64,000 nt of DNA, from NCBI RefSeq assembly GCF_013282155.1, contig NZ_BLWI01000010.1, positions 124,001-188,000 on the forward strand, read 5' to 3'. Positions within the stretch are counted from its first letter, which is position 1, and every line of letters begins with the position of its first letter. The notes beneath the pieces are model-generated. The model was not told where the DNA came from, did not search any database, and saw only the letters and a program-made list of their open reading frames with translations. The translations under genes were made by a program, and so were the position numbers. Shown piece after piece: positions 25,290 through 33,574 of the stretch. This stretch comes from Sulfitobacter sp. HGT1 (GTDB lineage: Bacteria > Pseudomonadota > Alphaproteobacteria > Rhodobacterales > Rhodobacteraceae).

Positions 25290-26459
25290 CTAGGCTTTCG
25301 CGGTCACGTCGTGATGATACAGCCAGTTAAAGGAACCGATCATGGCACCGGGGGCGATTTTGCTGGCCAGACGCAGGCCGGTATGGGCCGCGAACCTGTT
25401 CAGACCGGGTGCCATATGGTAGCGGGCCGCGTTGCCCGCTGCCGCCTTGATCACCCTTTTTGCGCGTGGTTTGCGCAAGGCCTGATACCGGTTCAGGGCC
25501 TGTTCTTCGGGGGCATTCAACACGCAATCGGCCAGCACCCACGCGTCCTCCAGCGCCATATTGGCCCCTTGGGCCAGAAACGGCAGCGTTGGATGCGCGG
25601 CATCGCCCACCAGCGCAACACCGTCGCTTTGCCACGTCTCGGCGACAGGATGCAGGTGCAGCCCCCATAACGTGCAGCGTTCAACGGCGGCGATCATTTC
25701 GCCCGCACGGCCGCCAAAGCCGTCGAATGCCTTGCGCAGATTTGCCGGATCATCCGCGATGGCCCAGCCTTCGGGGGCCCAGCTGTTGCGCTCTTCGACA
25801 GCGACGAGGTTCACCAGTTTGCCGCCGCGCAGGGGATAGCTGACCAGATGGCGACCGGGGCCCATTGTGACATGCGCCTCGTTGGGGTGACTGAACCGGT
25901 TCGGCACCAATGCACGCCACGCCACCTGCCCGCTAAATCGCGGCTCGTTTGTGGCATTCAACATGCCCCGCGTTTTTGAATGGATGCCGCTTGCGTCAAC
26001 GACCAGCTTGGCACGCCTTGTGCTGGCATCGGCCAACCTGACCTGCGGCAAGGGCCCGGGAACGCAATGGTCGGACGCGATCCCCAATTCAACCGACACA
26101 TTGCCCCGTTTGGCCGCCCCCCACAGCAGATCAATCAGATCGGCCCGGTGCATGAACATATAGGGATGGGCCGCCTGCCCGCGCATCAGGTCCAGCCGCG
26201 CCACCTGTTTTCCGTCCCTGTAGTCTTGCAAGACGACGGCTTCGCCCCGTACGGCCCCGCGGTTTTCCAACTGCGTTTCCAGCCCCATCGCACGCAACAC
26301 GGCCATACCATTGGGGCTGATCTGCAAACCCGCGCCGACTTCGGTGATCTTGGGGGCCTGTTCTAGCAAGGTCACGGCCATACCACGGCGCGACAGGCAC
26401 GCAGCAGATGCCAGCCCGCCAATCCCGCCGCCAATCACGATTGCATTACTGATGGCCAT
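25290..26459 (-). CDS. FAD-dependent monooxygenase (salicylate / 3-hydroxybenzoate hydroxylase-like)
   Basis: 389-residue flavoprotein hydroxylase of the class A type. The FAD-binding GGGIGGLASA motif is at the N terminus (AIVIGGGIGGLASAACLSRR). The second dinucleotide-associated element is LVVDASGIHSKTR and the FAD ribityl motif is VALVGDAAHPTLPFLAQGAN (GD motif). These suit NAD(P)H-dependent ring hydroxylases of the salicylate, 3-hydroxybenzoate 6-hydroxylase or 6-hydroxynicotinate type; the aromatic substrate cannot be named and no ring-cleavage gene is nearby. The ATG at 26459 has GGGGGG upstream and is preferred to 26471. It converges with ornithine cyclodeaminase. Confidence 0.88.
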   Translation of the reverse strand: MAISNAIVIGGGIGGLASAACLSRRGMAVTLLEQAPKITEVGAGLQISPNGMAVLRAMGLETQLENRGAVRGEAVVLQDYRDGKQVARLDLMRGQAAHPYMFMHRADLIDLLWGAAKRGNVSVELGIASDHCVPGPLPQVRLADASTRRAKLVVDASGIHSKTRGMLNATNEPRFSGQVAWRALVPNRFSHPNEAHVTMGPGRHLVSYPLRGGKLVNLVAVEERNSWAPEGWAIADDPANLRKAFDGFGGRAGEMIAAVERCTLWGLHLHPVAETWQSDGVALVGDAAHPTLPFLAQGANMALEDAWVLADCVLNAPEEQALNRYQALRKPRAKRVIKAAAGNAARYHMAPGLNRFAAHTGLRLASKIAPGAMIGSFNWLYHHDVTAKA

Positions 26460-26472
26460 ATTGCCCCCCATG

Positions 26473-26504
26473 AAAAAAGCGCCACGGCTTGCACCCTGAC
26501 GCTT
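26473..26504 (-). terminator. Rho-independent terminator after the dksA-like gene
   Basis: On the minus strand AAGCGTCA (26504-26497) pairs with TGGCGCTT (26484-26477), one pair being T-G, around a twelve-base loop and followed by TTTTTT. It separates the dksA-like gene from the monooxygenase gene. Confidence 0.7.
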
Positions 26505-26528
26505 GTTTAATTTTTTTCTTAGGAACGC

Positions 26529-26951
26529 TCAATCGTCACGATGGACTTTTTCGCGGCGCTCGTGACGCTCTTGCGCCTCAAGGCTCATCGTTGCGATGGG
26601 CCGGGCGTCAAGACGTTTAAGCGAGATAGGATCGCCGGTCACCGAACAATATCCGAACTCACCATCATCAATGCGGCGCAAGGCGGCGTCGATCTTGCTG
26701 ACCAGTTTGCGGGCCCGGTCACGTGTGCGCAATTCCAATGCACGGTCTGTTTCTTCGGAGGCACGATCGTTCACGTCAGGGATGTTGCGCGTGCCATCCT
26801 GCAGACCTTCGATTGTGTCGCGGCTGCCTGCCAGCAGCTCTGCTTTCCAGTTTAACAACTTGCGTCTGAAATACTCAACTTGCCGATCATTCATGAACGG
26901 CTCGTCTTCGGCAGGGCTATAGCCGTCTGCCAGAAAAACTTCCTGCTTCAT
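26529..26951 (-). CDS. DksA/TraR family RNA polymerase-binding factor, zinc finger degenerate
   Basis: 140 residues that bind RNA polymerase in the secondary channel, with ppGpp, to retune transcription under starvation. The coiled-coil tip keeps the acidic pattern Asp-x-x-Asp-x-Ala (PDVNDRASEE), and RTRDRARKLVSKIDAALRRIDDGEFGYC matches DksA well. Only one of the four zinc-finger cysteines is left (YCSVTGDP); the others are Thr, Ser and Ala (SVTGDP, ATMSLEAQE). I recall that the characterised DksA of Rhodobacter also lacks them, so loss of zinc is lineage-typical and not a defect. The ATG at 26951 has GGGGAAT upstream. It is divergent from the MoxR gene. Confidence 0.9.
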   Translation of the reverse strand: MKQEVFLADGYSPAEDEPFMNDRQVEYFRRKLLNWKAELLAGSRDTIEGLQDGTRNIPDVNDRASEETDRALELRTRDRARKLVSKIDAALRRIDDGEFGYCSVTGDPISLKRLDARPIATMSLEAQERHERREKVHRDD

Positions 26952-27114
26952 ATCATTCCCCATAGCGGTCCTTGATCCAGTCATTGAGGTCAGTCTCCCG
27001 ACTCCGCTCCTGTTGCAGGCGTCTAACGCAGCGTTCACCGATTGTCACTACACAATGGAGTCGAAAATTGGTTTAAGGACCCCGAATGACGCGCCAGAGA
27101 AGGTTGATAACAAG

Positions 27115-27954
27115 ATGAAATTCCAAGGTACTGATGACTACGTCGCAACGGATGACCTGACAATCGCGGTAAACGCGGCGGTGACGCTTGAACGTCCGTT
27201 GCTGGTCAAAGGCGAGCCGGGCACCGGTAAAACCGAACTGGCACGCCAGGTGTCCAACGCGCTTGGGCTGCCGATGATCGAATGGAACATCAAGTCGACA
27301 ACCCGCGCCCAGCAGGGCCTGTATGAATATGATGCGGTCAGCCGCCTGCGGGATAGCCAGTTGGGCGAAGAGCGCGTGCATGACGTGAAAAACTATATCC
27401 GCAAAGGCAAGATGTGGCAGGCGTTCGAGGCCGAAGGCAAAACCGTTCTGCTGATCGACGAGATCGACAAAGCCGATATCGAATTTCCCAACGACCTTTT
27501 GCAAGAGCTCGATAAGATGGAGTTCTTTGTCTACGAGACAGGCGAGACCATCAAGGCGGTCAACCGCCCCATCGTGATCATCACCTCCAACAATGAAAAA
27601 GAACTGCCTGACGCGTTTTTGCGCCGTTGCTTCTTCCACTATATCCGCTTCCCCGAAATGGACACGCTGCGCAAAATCGTCGAAGTGCATCATCCGGGCA
27701 TCAAAGAAAACCTGCTGACCACCGCGCTGACCCAGTTCTACGAGATTCGCGACCAACAGGGCCTCAAGAAAAAGCCGTCGACATCCGAGGTGCTGGACTG
27801 GCTGAAATTGCTGCTGGCCGAAGACATGGATGCGGCTGATCTCAAGAAAGATGGCAAAAGCGCGTTGCCCAAATTGCATGGTGCCTTGCTGAAAAACGAA
27901 CAGGACGTACACCTGTTTGAACGTCTTGCCTTCATGGCCCGCGCTCAGAAATAG
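27115..27954 (+). CDS. MoxR-family AAA+ ATPase
   Basis: 279-residue AAA+ ATPase of the MoxR group, which act as chaperones that insert metals or assemble protein complexes together with VWA-domain partners. Walker A GEPGTGKT is at residues 33-40, Walker B is VLLIDEIDKAD, sensor 1 is IVIITSNNEKELPDAFLRR with the arginine finger. The ATG at 27115 (MKFQGTDDYVATDD) has AGAGAAGG upstream; the frame is open to 27013 but that part overlaps the 5' end of the divergent dksA-like gene. The VWA partner is at 29799, with a DUF2927 gene and a small membrane gene between. Confidence 0.93.
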   Translation: MKFQGTDDYVATDDLTIAVNAAVTLERPLLVKGEPGTGKTELARQVSNALGLPMIEWNIKSTTRAQQGLYEYDAVSRLRDSQLGEERVHDVKNYIRKGKMWQAFEAEGKTVLLIDEIDKADIEFPNDLLQELDKMEFFVYETGETIKAVNRPIVIITSNNEKELPDAFLRRCFFHYIRFPEMDTLRKIVEVHHPGIKENLLTTALTQFYEIRDQQGLKKKPSTSEVLDWLKLLLAEDMDAADLKKDGKSALPKLHGALLKNEQDVHLFERLAFMARAQK

Positions 27955-28003
27955 CGCGGGAAACCAAATCTAGTGGCGGCTGTACCCGCAGCCCATATGC
28001 ACT

Positions 28004-28030
28004 TGTGGCGTGCACGACACGCACGCCACA
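28004..28030 (+). terminator. Stem-loop downstream of the MoxR gene
   Basis: Ten-base perfect stem TGTGGCGTGC (28004-28013) pairs with GCACGCCACA (28021-28030) around loop ACGACAC. No T-run follows directly, so it may be a terminator or a protecting 3' hairpin. A second small hairpin GGCTG-TACCCG-CAGCC lies just before it at 27978-27993. Confidence 0.45.
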
Positions 28031-28143
28031 TGCCTGCCGTAATCGTTAACATTTTTCTCTCTTTTGACATTATTGGTCCTTAGAAAGGTCTGGTTAGTGG
28101 GCAATTTTGACCCTGTAATCAGCTCAAAAGGGCACGCAGGCAA

Positions 28144-28245
28144 ATGATTGATATGAATTTGGCACGGTTCGTGCTGTCAATGCGCACTCTCGTTGCGACC
28201 CGCACCGGAGCGTTGCGCCCGGGCTTTTGTGGTGACCGCACGTGA
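28144..28245 (+). CDS. Possible short upstream open frame (33 aa) coupled to the DUF2927 gene
   Basis: ATG at 28144 preceded by GCAGGCAA; encodes MIDMNLARFVLSMRTLVATR followed by 13 more residues. Its stop codon TGA overlaps the GTG start of the next gene as GTGA, the usual pattern of translational coupling, and that gene has a poor ribosome-binding site of its own. No homology is evident and it may not be a functional peptide; coupling is the main argument for it. Confidence 0.35.
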   Translation: MIDMNLARFVLSMRTLVATRTGALRPGFCGDRT

Positions 28246-29603
28246 GGGGCCGTTTTCTCTTTCCGATCATGTTGTTGGTAAATGCCTGTGTTCCGGCCTC
28301 CCATCCCGGCGTCGTCACCCGTGCGGCCTTTGAAAGCCCGTCCTCATCCTTGCCCGCGATGAAAAGCTTTACGGCCCATTACCCGCAAGCCGCCCCCCGA
28401 TCCAATAACGACCTGTCGCTGGATTTCATCGATCTGTCATTCCGCATGGAAAGCGGCAAGGACCTGCGCGTTCTGACCCGGTTCGAAGGGCCAATCACGA
28501 TCCGGGTCATAGGTGCCCCGCCCAGCACCCTTGGCCCCGATCTGACACGGCTGATTTCGCGGCTCCGGTCAGAGGCGCGCATCGACATCAGCCCGACCAA
28601 GGCCGCCGATGCAAACATCACCATCGAAGCGGTCAGCCGGTCCAAAATCCGGCAGGTGCTGCCGGAGGCCGCCTGTTTTGTGGCCCCCAATGTCAGCAGC
28701 ATCGACGAATACAAGAAAGTCCGGCGCAACGCCCAGACCAATTGGTCGTTGATGACCACGCGCAAGCGGATCGCAATCTTTTTGCCCAATGATGCCAGCC
28801 CCCAAGAGGTGCGCGATTGCCTGCACGAAGAAGTCGCACAAGCCCTTGGGCCGCTCAACGATCTCTACCGCCTGCCCGACTCCGTCTTTAACGACGACAA
28901 TGTCCATACGGTGCTGACCGGATTTGATATGATGATCTTGCGGGCCTATTATGACCCCGCCTTGCGGTCCGGCATGACACGCGGTCAGGTCTCAAACGCC
29001 CTGCCCGGTATCTTTGCCCGCATCAACCCGCGCGGCACATCGACCAAAGCCCGCTTTGTCACGCGGACCCCGCGCGAATGGAATCTGGCCGTTCAGGGCG
29101 CGCTTGGGCCCGGTCGTTCCGATGGCCAACGTCAGGATGCCGCCTATAGCGCGATCAAGATTGCGCAAAGTCTGGGCTGGCAGGATCACCGCCGCGCCTT
29201 TGCGCATTACGCCATGGGCCGCGCCTTGCAAAGCGGCGACCAGGAAGCCGCGCATAAGCAATACCAGCTCGCCGAGCTGTTCTATTCCCGCAACCCCGGC
29301 ACCGATCTGCACCGCGCCTATGTCGCCACGCAATTGGGGGCCTATGCGATCGCCACTGGCGATGGGGCCGAAGCGCTGCGGCTAATTGGCCCACATATTG
29401 AAACTGCACGCCGCCGTGAAAACGCGGCCTTGCTCAGCACCCTTCTTTTACTGCGCGCCGAAGCACTGGAGCTGGAAAACCGCGTGGCCGAAGCGCAGCT
29501 TGTCAGGCTGGACAGTCTTGGCTGGGCGCGTTACGGCTTTGGCTCTGATTGGGCTGTGCGGGCCAAAATGCGCGAAATCGCGTCACTGAACCCGCTCAAA
29601 TAA
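28242..29603 (+). CDS. DUF2927 domain lipoprotein (453 aa)
   Basis: Probably an exported lipoprotein: the GTG start at 28242 gives MRGRFLFPIMLLVNAC, a short signal with lipobox LVNAC and Cys16. A stop codon four codons upstream makes this the first usable start. The middle part carries DUF2927: the metalloprotease-like fold is suggested by CLHEEVAQALGPLNDLYRLPDSVFNDD, where HEE resembles a zinc-protease motif lacking the second histidine. The C-terminal 160 residues are alpha-helical with TPR-like features (KIAQSLGWQDHRRAFAHYAM, YQLAELFYSRNP, LGAYAIATGDGAEALRL). It is encoded inside the MoxR-VWA cluster, so it may be an envelope partner of that system. Confidence 0.85.
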   Translation: MRGRFLFPIMLLVNACVPASHPGVVTRAAFESPSSSLPAMKSFTAHYPQAAPRSNNDLSLDFIDLSFRMESGKDLRVLTRFEGPITIRVIGAPPSTLGPDLTRLISRLRSEARIDISPTKAADANITIEAVSRSKIRQVLPEAACFVAPNVSSIDEYKKVRRNAQTNWSLMTTRKRIAIFLPNDASPQEVRDCLHEEVAQALGPLNDLYRLPDSVFNDDNVHTVLTGFDMMILRAYYDPALRSGMTRGQVSNALPGIFARINPRGTSTKARFVTRTPREWNLAVQGALGPGRSDGQRQDAAYSAIKIAQSLGWQDHRRAFAHYAMGRALQSGDQEAAHKQYQLAELFYSRNPGTDLHRAYVATQLGAYAIATGDGAEALRLIGPHIETARRRENAALLSTLLLLRAEALELENRVAEAQLVRLDSLGWARYGFGSDWAVRAKMREIASLNPLK

Positions 29604-29621
29604 CACGCAAAGCGGGCTGAA

Positions 29622-29795
29622 ATGATCGTAATAATTTTCGCGCTGATTGGCGCTGTCTGGGGCGGTTTTACCGCGTATAAACGTCAGGGAAACCGCAAGG
29701 ACATCGCACAATATGCCGCCGGCTATGCCATGGCCTTTATTATCGTGGGCATGATCCTTACAGTTCTCATCGACCGCATCCTTTCCGGAGCCTGA
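29622..29795 (+). CDS. Small membrane protein (57 aa) in the MoxR-VWA cluster
   Basis: Two hydrophobic helices, IVIIFALIGAVWGGFTAY at the N terminus and YAMAFIIVGMILTVLIDRIL at the C terminus, joined by a charged loop (KRQGNRKDIAQYA), giving a helical hairpin with its loop in the cytoplasm by the positive-inside rule. The ATG lies 19 bases after the DUF2927 stop and the stop is three bases before the VWA gene start, so it is clearly part of the operon. Function unknown; it may anchor or regulate the MoxR-VWA machinery. Confidence 0.75.
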   Translation: MIVIIFALIGAVWGGFTAYKRQGNRKDIAQYAAGYAMAFIIVGMILTVLIDRILSGA

Positions 29796-29798
29796 TCG

Positions 29799-30986
29799 AT
29801 GTTCCTGCCGTTTTTCGACCAATTGCGCCGCCACAAAGTCCCCGTTTCCATGCGGGAATTTCTGGCGTTTCTAGACGGGATGGCAGCGGGTCTTGCGACC
29901 TATGATGTCGATGCCTTCTATTACCTCGCCCGCGTCAGCATGGTCAAAGACGAACGCAACATCGACAAGTTCGACCAGGCCTTTGCCGCAGCGTTTAAAG
30001 GCTTGGAAAACATCGACTTGGACGACGTTCTTGAAGCGGTAGATATCCCCAAGGACTGGCTGGAAAAGATGGCTGAGAAGCATCTGACCGCCGAGGAAAA
30101 AGCCGAGATCGAAGCGGCAGGCGGTTTCGACAAGCTGATGGAAACCCTGCGCAAACGGCTCGAAGAACAAAAGGGCCGCCATCAGGGGGGCAATAAATGG
30201 GTTGGCACCGCAGGCACCTCGCCTTTCGGGGCCTATGGCTACAACCCCGAAGGCGTGCGCGTCGGTCAGGAAGGCTCGCGCCACCAGCGCGCGGTCAAGG
30301 TCTGGGACAAGCGCGAATTCAAGAACCTCGACGACACGGTCGAACTGGGCACCCGCAACATCAAGGTCGCCCTGAAACGTCTGCGCCGTTGGGCGCGTGA
30401 TGGCGCAGCTGATGAACTGGATCTGGGCGGCACCATCCGCGCCACTGCCGAACATGGCTATCTTGACGTGAAAACCCGCCCCGAACGGCGCAACGCTGTC
30501 AAAGTATTGCTGTTTCTGGACGTTGGCGGTTCCATGGACCCGCATATCAAAACCGTCGAAGAACTCTTCAGCGCGGCCAAGGCCGAATTCAAACATCTGG
30601 AATATTTCTATTTCCACAACTGCCTTTACGAAGGCGTGTGGCGCGACAACCGCCGCCGTTGGGCCGAACAGCAATCCACCCAGGACGTCCTGCGCACCTA
30701 CGGGCCCGATTACAAATGCATCTTCGTCGGCGACGCCTCCATGTCCCCCTACGAGATCGCCTATGCCGGCGGGGCCAATGAACATTGGAACCCCGAGGCG
30801 GGCTCCGTCTGGCTGGGCCGCGCCCAGGAACAGTGGAAAAGCAGCCTCTGGATCAATCCGACCCCCGAAAAATACTGGCCTTACACCCAATCCATCAAAA
30901 TGGTCCAGGAAATATTCGGTGCCGATGCAATGGTCCCCATGACCCTCGAAGGGCTCAGCCGCGGCATGCGGGCCCTTACCCGCTGA
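29799..30986 (+). CDS. VWA/CoxE-like domain protein, partner of MoxR
   Basis: 395-residue cytoplasmic protein with a C-terminal von Willebrand A fold. The metal-dependent adhesion site starts at Asp241 (LFLDVGGSMD), where the usual D-x-S-x-S is D-V-G-G-S, and is followed by the CoxE-like EYFYFHNCLYEGVWRDNRRR and CIFVGDASMSPYEI. The N-terminal 200 residues are helical and acidic (LDDVLEAVDIPKDWLEKMAE). MoxR ATPases act with such VWA proteins as paired chaperones, and the MoxR gene is upstream at 27115. Start at 29799 follows the small membrane gene after three bases. Confidence 0.9.
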   Translation: MFLPFFDQLRRHKVPVSMREFLAFLDGMAAGLATYDVDAFYYLARVSMVKDERNIDKFDQAFAAAFKGLENIDLDDVLEAVDIPKDWLEKMAEKHLTAEEKAEIEAAGGFDKLMETLRKRLEEQKGRHQGGNKWVGTAGTSPFGAYGYNPEGVRVGQEGSRHQRAVKVWDKREFKNLDDTVELGTRNIKVALKRLRRWARDGAADELDLGGTIRATAEHGYLDVKTRPERRNAVKVLLFLDVGGSMDPHIKTVEELFSAAKAEFKHLEYFYFHNCLYEGVWRDNRRRWAEQQSTQDVLRTYGPDYKCIFVGDASMSPYEIAYAGGANEHWNPEAGSVWLGRAQEQWKSSLWINPTPEKYWPYTQSIKMVQEIFGADAMVPMTLEGLSRGMRALTR

Positions 30987-31070
30987 CCCATGTGACCCGG
31001 CCTTCGCTTCACCCTTTCATAAATACTCATCTGCGCTTGCCCTCGCGCGCAGAGCGCCCATATTGAGTGT

Positions 31071-31754
31071 ATGATACGCGTCATCCCCATCCTGCTTGCG
31101 GTGCTCTATGGCCTTGCCATGTACCGCTTTTCCGCCTGGCGCACCGCCAAGGAACTGGACGAGAAATCCACCGAACTGGTTGACCCGGCCCTGGCCGAGA
31201 TGAGCGCGAAGATGGCCAAGGCCCTCGATCTGCCCCGCATCAAGGTTCATATTTACGAAGTAGCCCCGGTCAATGGTCTGGCCGCCCCCGACGGGCGCAT
31301 CTTTATCACGCGCGGGTTTTACAACAAATTCAGATCGGGCGAGGTTTCAGCCGAGGAACTGGCCAGTGTGATCGCCCATGAATTGGGTCATGTCGCCCTT
31401 GGCCATTCTCGCCGCCGTATGATCGATTTTTCCGGCCAGAACGCCATGCGCGCGGCCCTTGGGATGATTCTGGGGCGTTTGATCCCCGGCATCGGGGTCT
31501 GGATTGCCAATATGGTCGCCAGCATGCTGGCCGCGCGCCTGTCGCGGGCCGATGAATACGAGGCCGACGCCTATGCGGCCGCACTTTTGACCAAGGCCGG
31601 CATCGGGGTCGCGCCGCAAATATCGCTGTTCAAAAAGCTCGAGGCCCTGACCCAGACCAACCATGGCACCGCGCCGGCCTGGCTGATGAGCCATCCCAAG
31701 ACCGAAGACCGCATCGCCGAATTGACCCGCCTGCAAAAGCGCTGGACGCCTTAA
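31071..31754 (+). CDS. M48 family membrane metallopeptidase
   Basis: 227-residue zinc protease related to HtpX/Oma1-type M48 enzymes. The N-terminal residues 1-22 form a membrane anchor (MIRVIPILLAVLYGLAMYRF). The zinc motif HELGH is at residues 103-107 with catalytic Glu104, and the third ligand lies in SRADEYEADAYAA (about residue 160). A second hydrophobic stretch (GMILGRLIPGIGVWIANMVASML) may re-enter the membrane. The chain ends with the typical HPKTEDRIAEL motif. Likely role is quality control of membrane or periplasmic proteins. It follows the VWA gene by 84 bases. Confidence 0.92.
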   Translation: MIRVIPILLAVLYGLAMYRFSAWRTAKELDEKSTELVDPALAEMSAKMAKALDLPRIKVHIYEVAPVNGLAAPDGRIFITRGFYNKFRSGEVSAEELASVIAHELGHVALGHSRRRMIDFSGQNAMRAALGMILGRLIPGIGVWIANMVASMLAARLSRADEYEADAYAAALLTKAGIGVAPQISLFKKLEALTQTNHGTAPAWLMSHPKTEDRIAELTRLQKRWTP

Positions 31755-31763
31755 TCAGACGCC

Positions 31764-32309
31764 CTAGCCAAGCGCCTTGGCCAGCCTCGGCAACCGCGCT
31801 TTCTTGAGCAGCGCACGCATCTCCCAAGCTTGCCCCGACAATCGCCGCGCCTGATCCAGCACGGCTTGTGCGACGGGTTCGATCATCGCAGGCTGGGCTG
31901 ACCAGATCCCGTGCAGGTAACTGTCCGGATCGACCCGCGACAGCCCTTCCTCGGCCAAGGCCCCTCGGGGGAAATCCTTGGCGTTCAACGTCATGATGAT
32001 GTCTGCATTGCCCGAAATCGCCGATGCCAGCACGTGAATGTCATTCTCGTCCGGCAGATACAGGCGGCGTTCCAGCCCCGGCGTAGGGGTGACCTCTGCC
32101 TTAGGCCAAGCCGCGCGCAACAGCGCGATTTCAGCGCGGGCCTGTGCCTCTCCGGTCGGGCCGATCTTGATGGCGGCGCGGGCCCATTCCTCAAGGATAC
32201 GGGCGGACCACAGCGGGGTAAACGCGCCTGCGCGCGCGGCCCCCACCACGATCTCGCGCATCACAGTGGGGTATAGAACGCAGGCGTCAATCAGAACCCG
32301 CACAGTCAT
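31764..32309 (-). CDS. PIN-domain protein (RSP_2648-type)
   Basis: 181-residue PIN-fold protein. The acidic residues of the nuclease site can be traced: Asp8 in VLIDACVLYP, Glu in ILEEWARAAIK, and Asp residues in NADIIMTLNAKDFP. The chain matches the chromosomal PIN family seen next to an RNA methyltransferase in Rhodobacter. PIN proteins are often toxins of VapBC modules, but no antitoxin gene is adjacent: its start codon abuts the stop of the RNA methyltransferase gene (no intergenic bases), which suggests a role in RNA metabolism with that enzyme instead. Confidence 0.85.
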   Translation of the reverse strand: MTVRVLIDACVLYPTVMREIVVGAARAGAFTPLWSARILEEWARAAIKIGPTGEAQARAEIALLRAAWPKAEVTPTPGLERRLYLPDENDIHVLASAISGNADIIMTLNAKDFPRGALAEEGLSRVDPDSYLHGIWSAQPAMIEPVAQAVLDQARRLSGQAWEMRALLKKARLPRLAKALG

Positions 32310-33536
32310 TTAGAGGCGGAAAAACAACGACTTGAGGTAGCCCGTTTCGGCCAGCTGTGGCAGTTGCGGGTGGTCTGGTCCGGCAAATCCGGTGTGCAAC
32401 ATCGCGGCACGCCGCCCTGCCCGACCGATCCCGCGGATCGACGAGGTGCGAAATTGCGTCAGGTCCGCTGCATGCGAACAGGAACACAGCGCCAAGATCC
32501 CGTTTTCCGCAACCAAGGGTGCTGCAAGACGTGCAAGGCGCTCGTAGGCCCGCAATCCGGCCTCAAGCGCCGGTTTTCCCGGTGCAAAGGCGGGCGGATC
32601 ACAGATCACCACATCAAATTCGGCACCTTCGGCGCGCAGGGCTGTCAGAACGTCAAAGGCATCGCCCTGACGGGTGGCAAACCGGTCGGCCACATTCATC
32701 GCTTCTGCCCCTTTTTGCGCCAGTTCAAGCGCAGGTGCAGACCCGTCAACGGCCAGAACCGAACTGGCCCCGTTTGCCAAAGCAGCAAGGCCAAAGCCCC
32801 CCACATGGGCGAAAACATCCAGCACGCGCTTGCCCTTGGACAGGTTGGCGGCGAAAGCATGGTTGGGGCGCTGGTCATAGAAGATGCCGGTTTTCTGACC
32901 GCCGGTCAGATCGGCCATATAGATCGCGCCATTCATCGGAACAGGGATCGGCCCCTCGGGTGCCTGCCCTTGCAAGACAAGGCTGACATCGTCCAGACCT
33001 TCCAAGGTCCGAGTGCGTCCAGATGCGTTTTTCAGCACGTTCTTGATGCCGGTCACAGCCATCAGGGCCGCCACAAGCGCGTCGATATGGACATCGGCCC
33101 ATGCCGCGTTGGGTTGGATCACAGCCGTATCGCCAAAACGGTCGATCACGACACCGGGCAAGCCATCGGCTTCGGCGTGGACCAGACGGTAGAATGGCGC
33201 ATCATAGAGCTGTTCGCGCAATTGCAGCGCCCGCGAGATATGGGCGGCGAACCAATCCACATCAATCACGGCTTCAGCGTTTTGATCCAACATCCGGCAA
33301 AAGATTTTCGAGAGCGGGTTCACCGCGACAACACCCATCACCTGACGGGCGGCGTCCTCGAGAATGGCCAGGCTGCCGGGGGCAAGGCCCTTGGTCCGGC
33401 GGTCGATGACCATTTCATTGGCGTAAACCCATGGAAACCCGTGACGAATGGCACGGGCATTGGCCTTGGGCAGCAGGCGAACTACTGGCAAGTCAGGGGC
33501 GGAGGTCGGGGCGGATGCAAAAGGGGGCGTTGTCAT
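32310..33536 (-). CDS. Class I SAM-dependent RNA methyltransferase (RlmI-like, RSP_2647-type)
   Basis: 408-residue enzyme with an N-terminal PUA domain (VRLLPKANARAIRHGFPWVY), a middle substrate domain (LVHAEADGLPGVVIDRFGD) and a C-terminal Rossmann methyltransferase. The SAM loop is VLDVFAHVGGFGLAALANGA, the acidic motif SSVLAVDGSAPALELA, and the catalytic DPPAF sits in DVVICDPPAFAPGKPALEAG with CSCSHA downstream, as in RlmI-type 23S rRNA (cytosine-5) methyltransferases. Target nucleotide is inferred from the family. It directly precedes the PIN gene in the same direction. Confidence 0.9.
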   Translation of the reverse strand: MTTPPFASAPTSAPDLPVVRLLPKANARAIRHGFPWVYANEMVIDRRTKGLAPGSLAILEDAARQVMGVVAVNPLSKIFCRMLDQNAEAVIDVDWFAAHISRALQLREQLYDAPFYRLVHAEADGLPGVVIDRFGDTAVIQPNAAWADVHIDALVAALMAVTGIKNVLKNASGRTRTLEGLDDVSLVLQGQAPEGPIPVPMNGAIYMADLTGGQKTGIFYDQRPNHAFAANLSKGKRVLDVFAHVGGFGLAALANGASSVLAVDGSAPALELAQKGAEAMNVADRFATRQGDAFDVLTALRAEGAEFDVVICDPPAFAPGKPALEAGLRAYERLARLAAPLVAENGILALCSCSHAADLTQFRTSSIRGIGRAGRRAAMLHTGFAGPDHPQLPQLAETGYLKSLFFRL

Positions 33537-33574
33537 AACGCCCCCTCTAGTCGGTTCTGATGGATTGGGAAAGC

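Noticed and set aside
31764..32309. VapBC-type toxin-antitoxin module
   Set aside because: The PIN protein has no small antitoxin gene next to it; it abuts an RNA methyltransferase gene instead, as in the family I recall from Rhodobacter.
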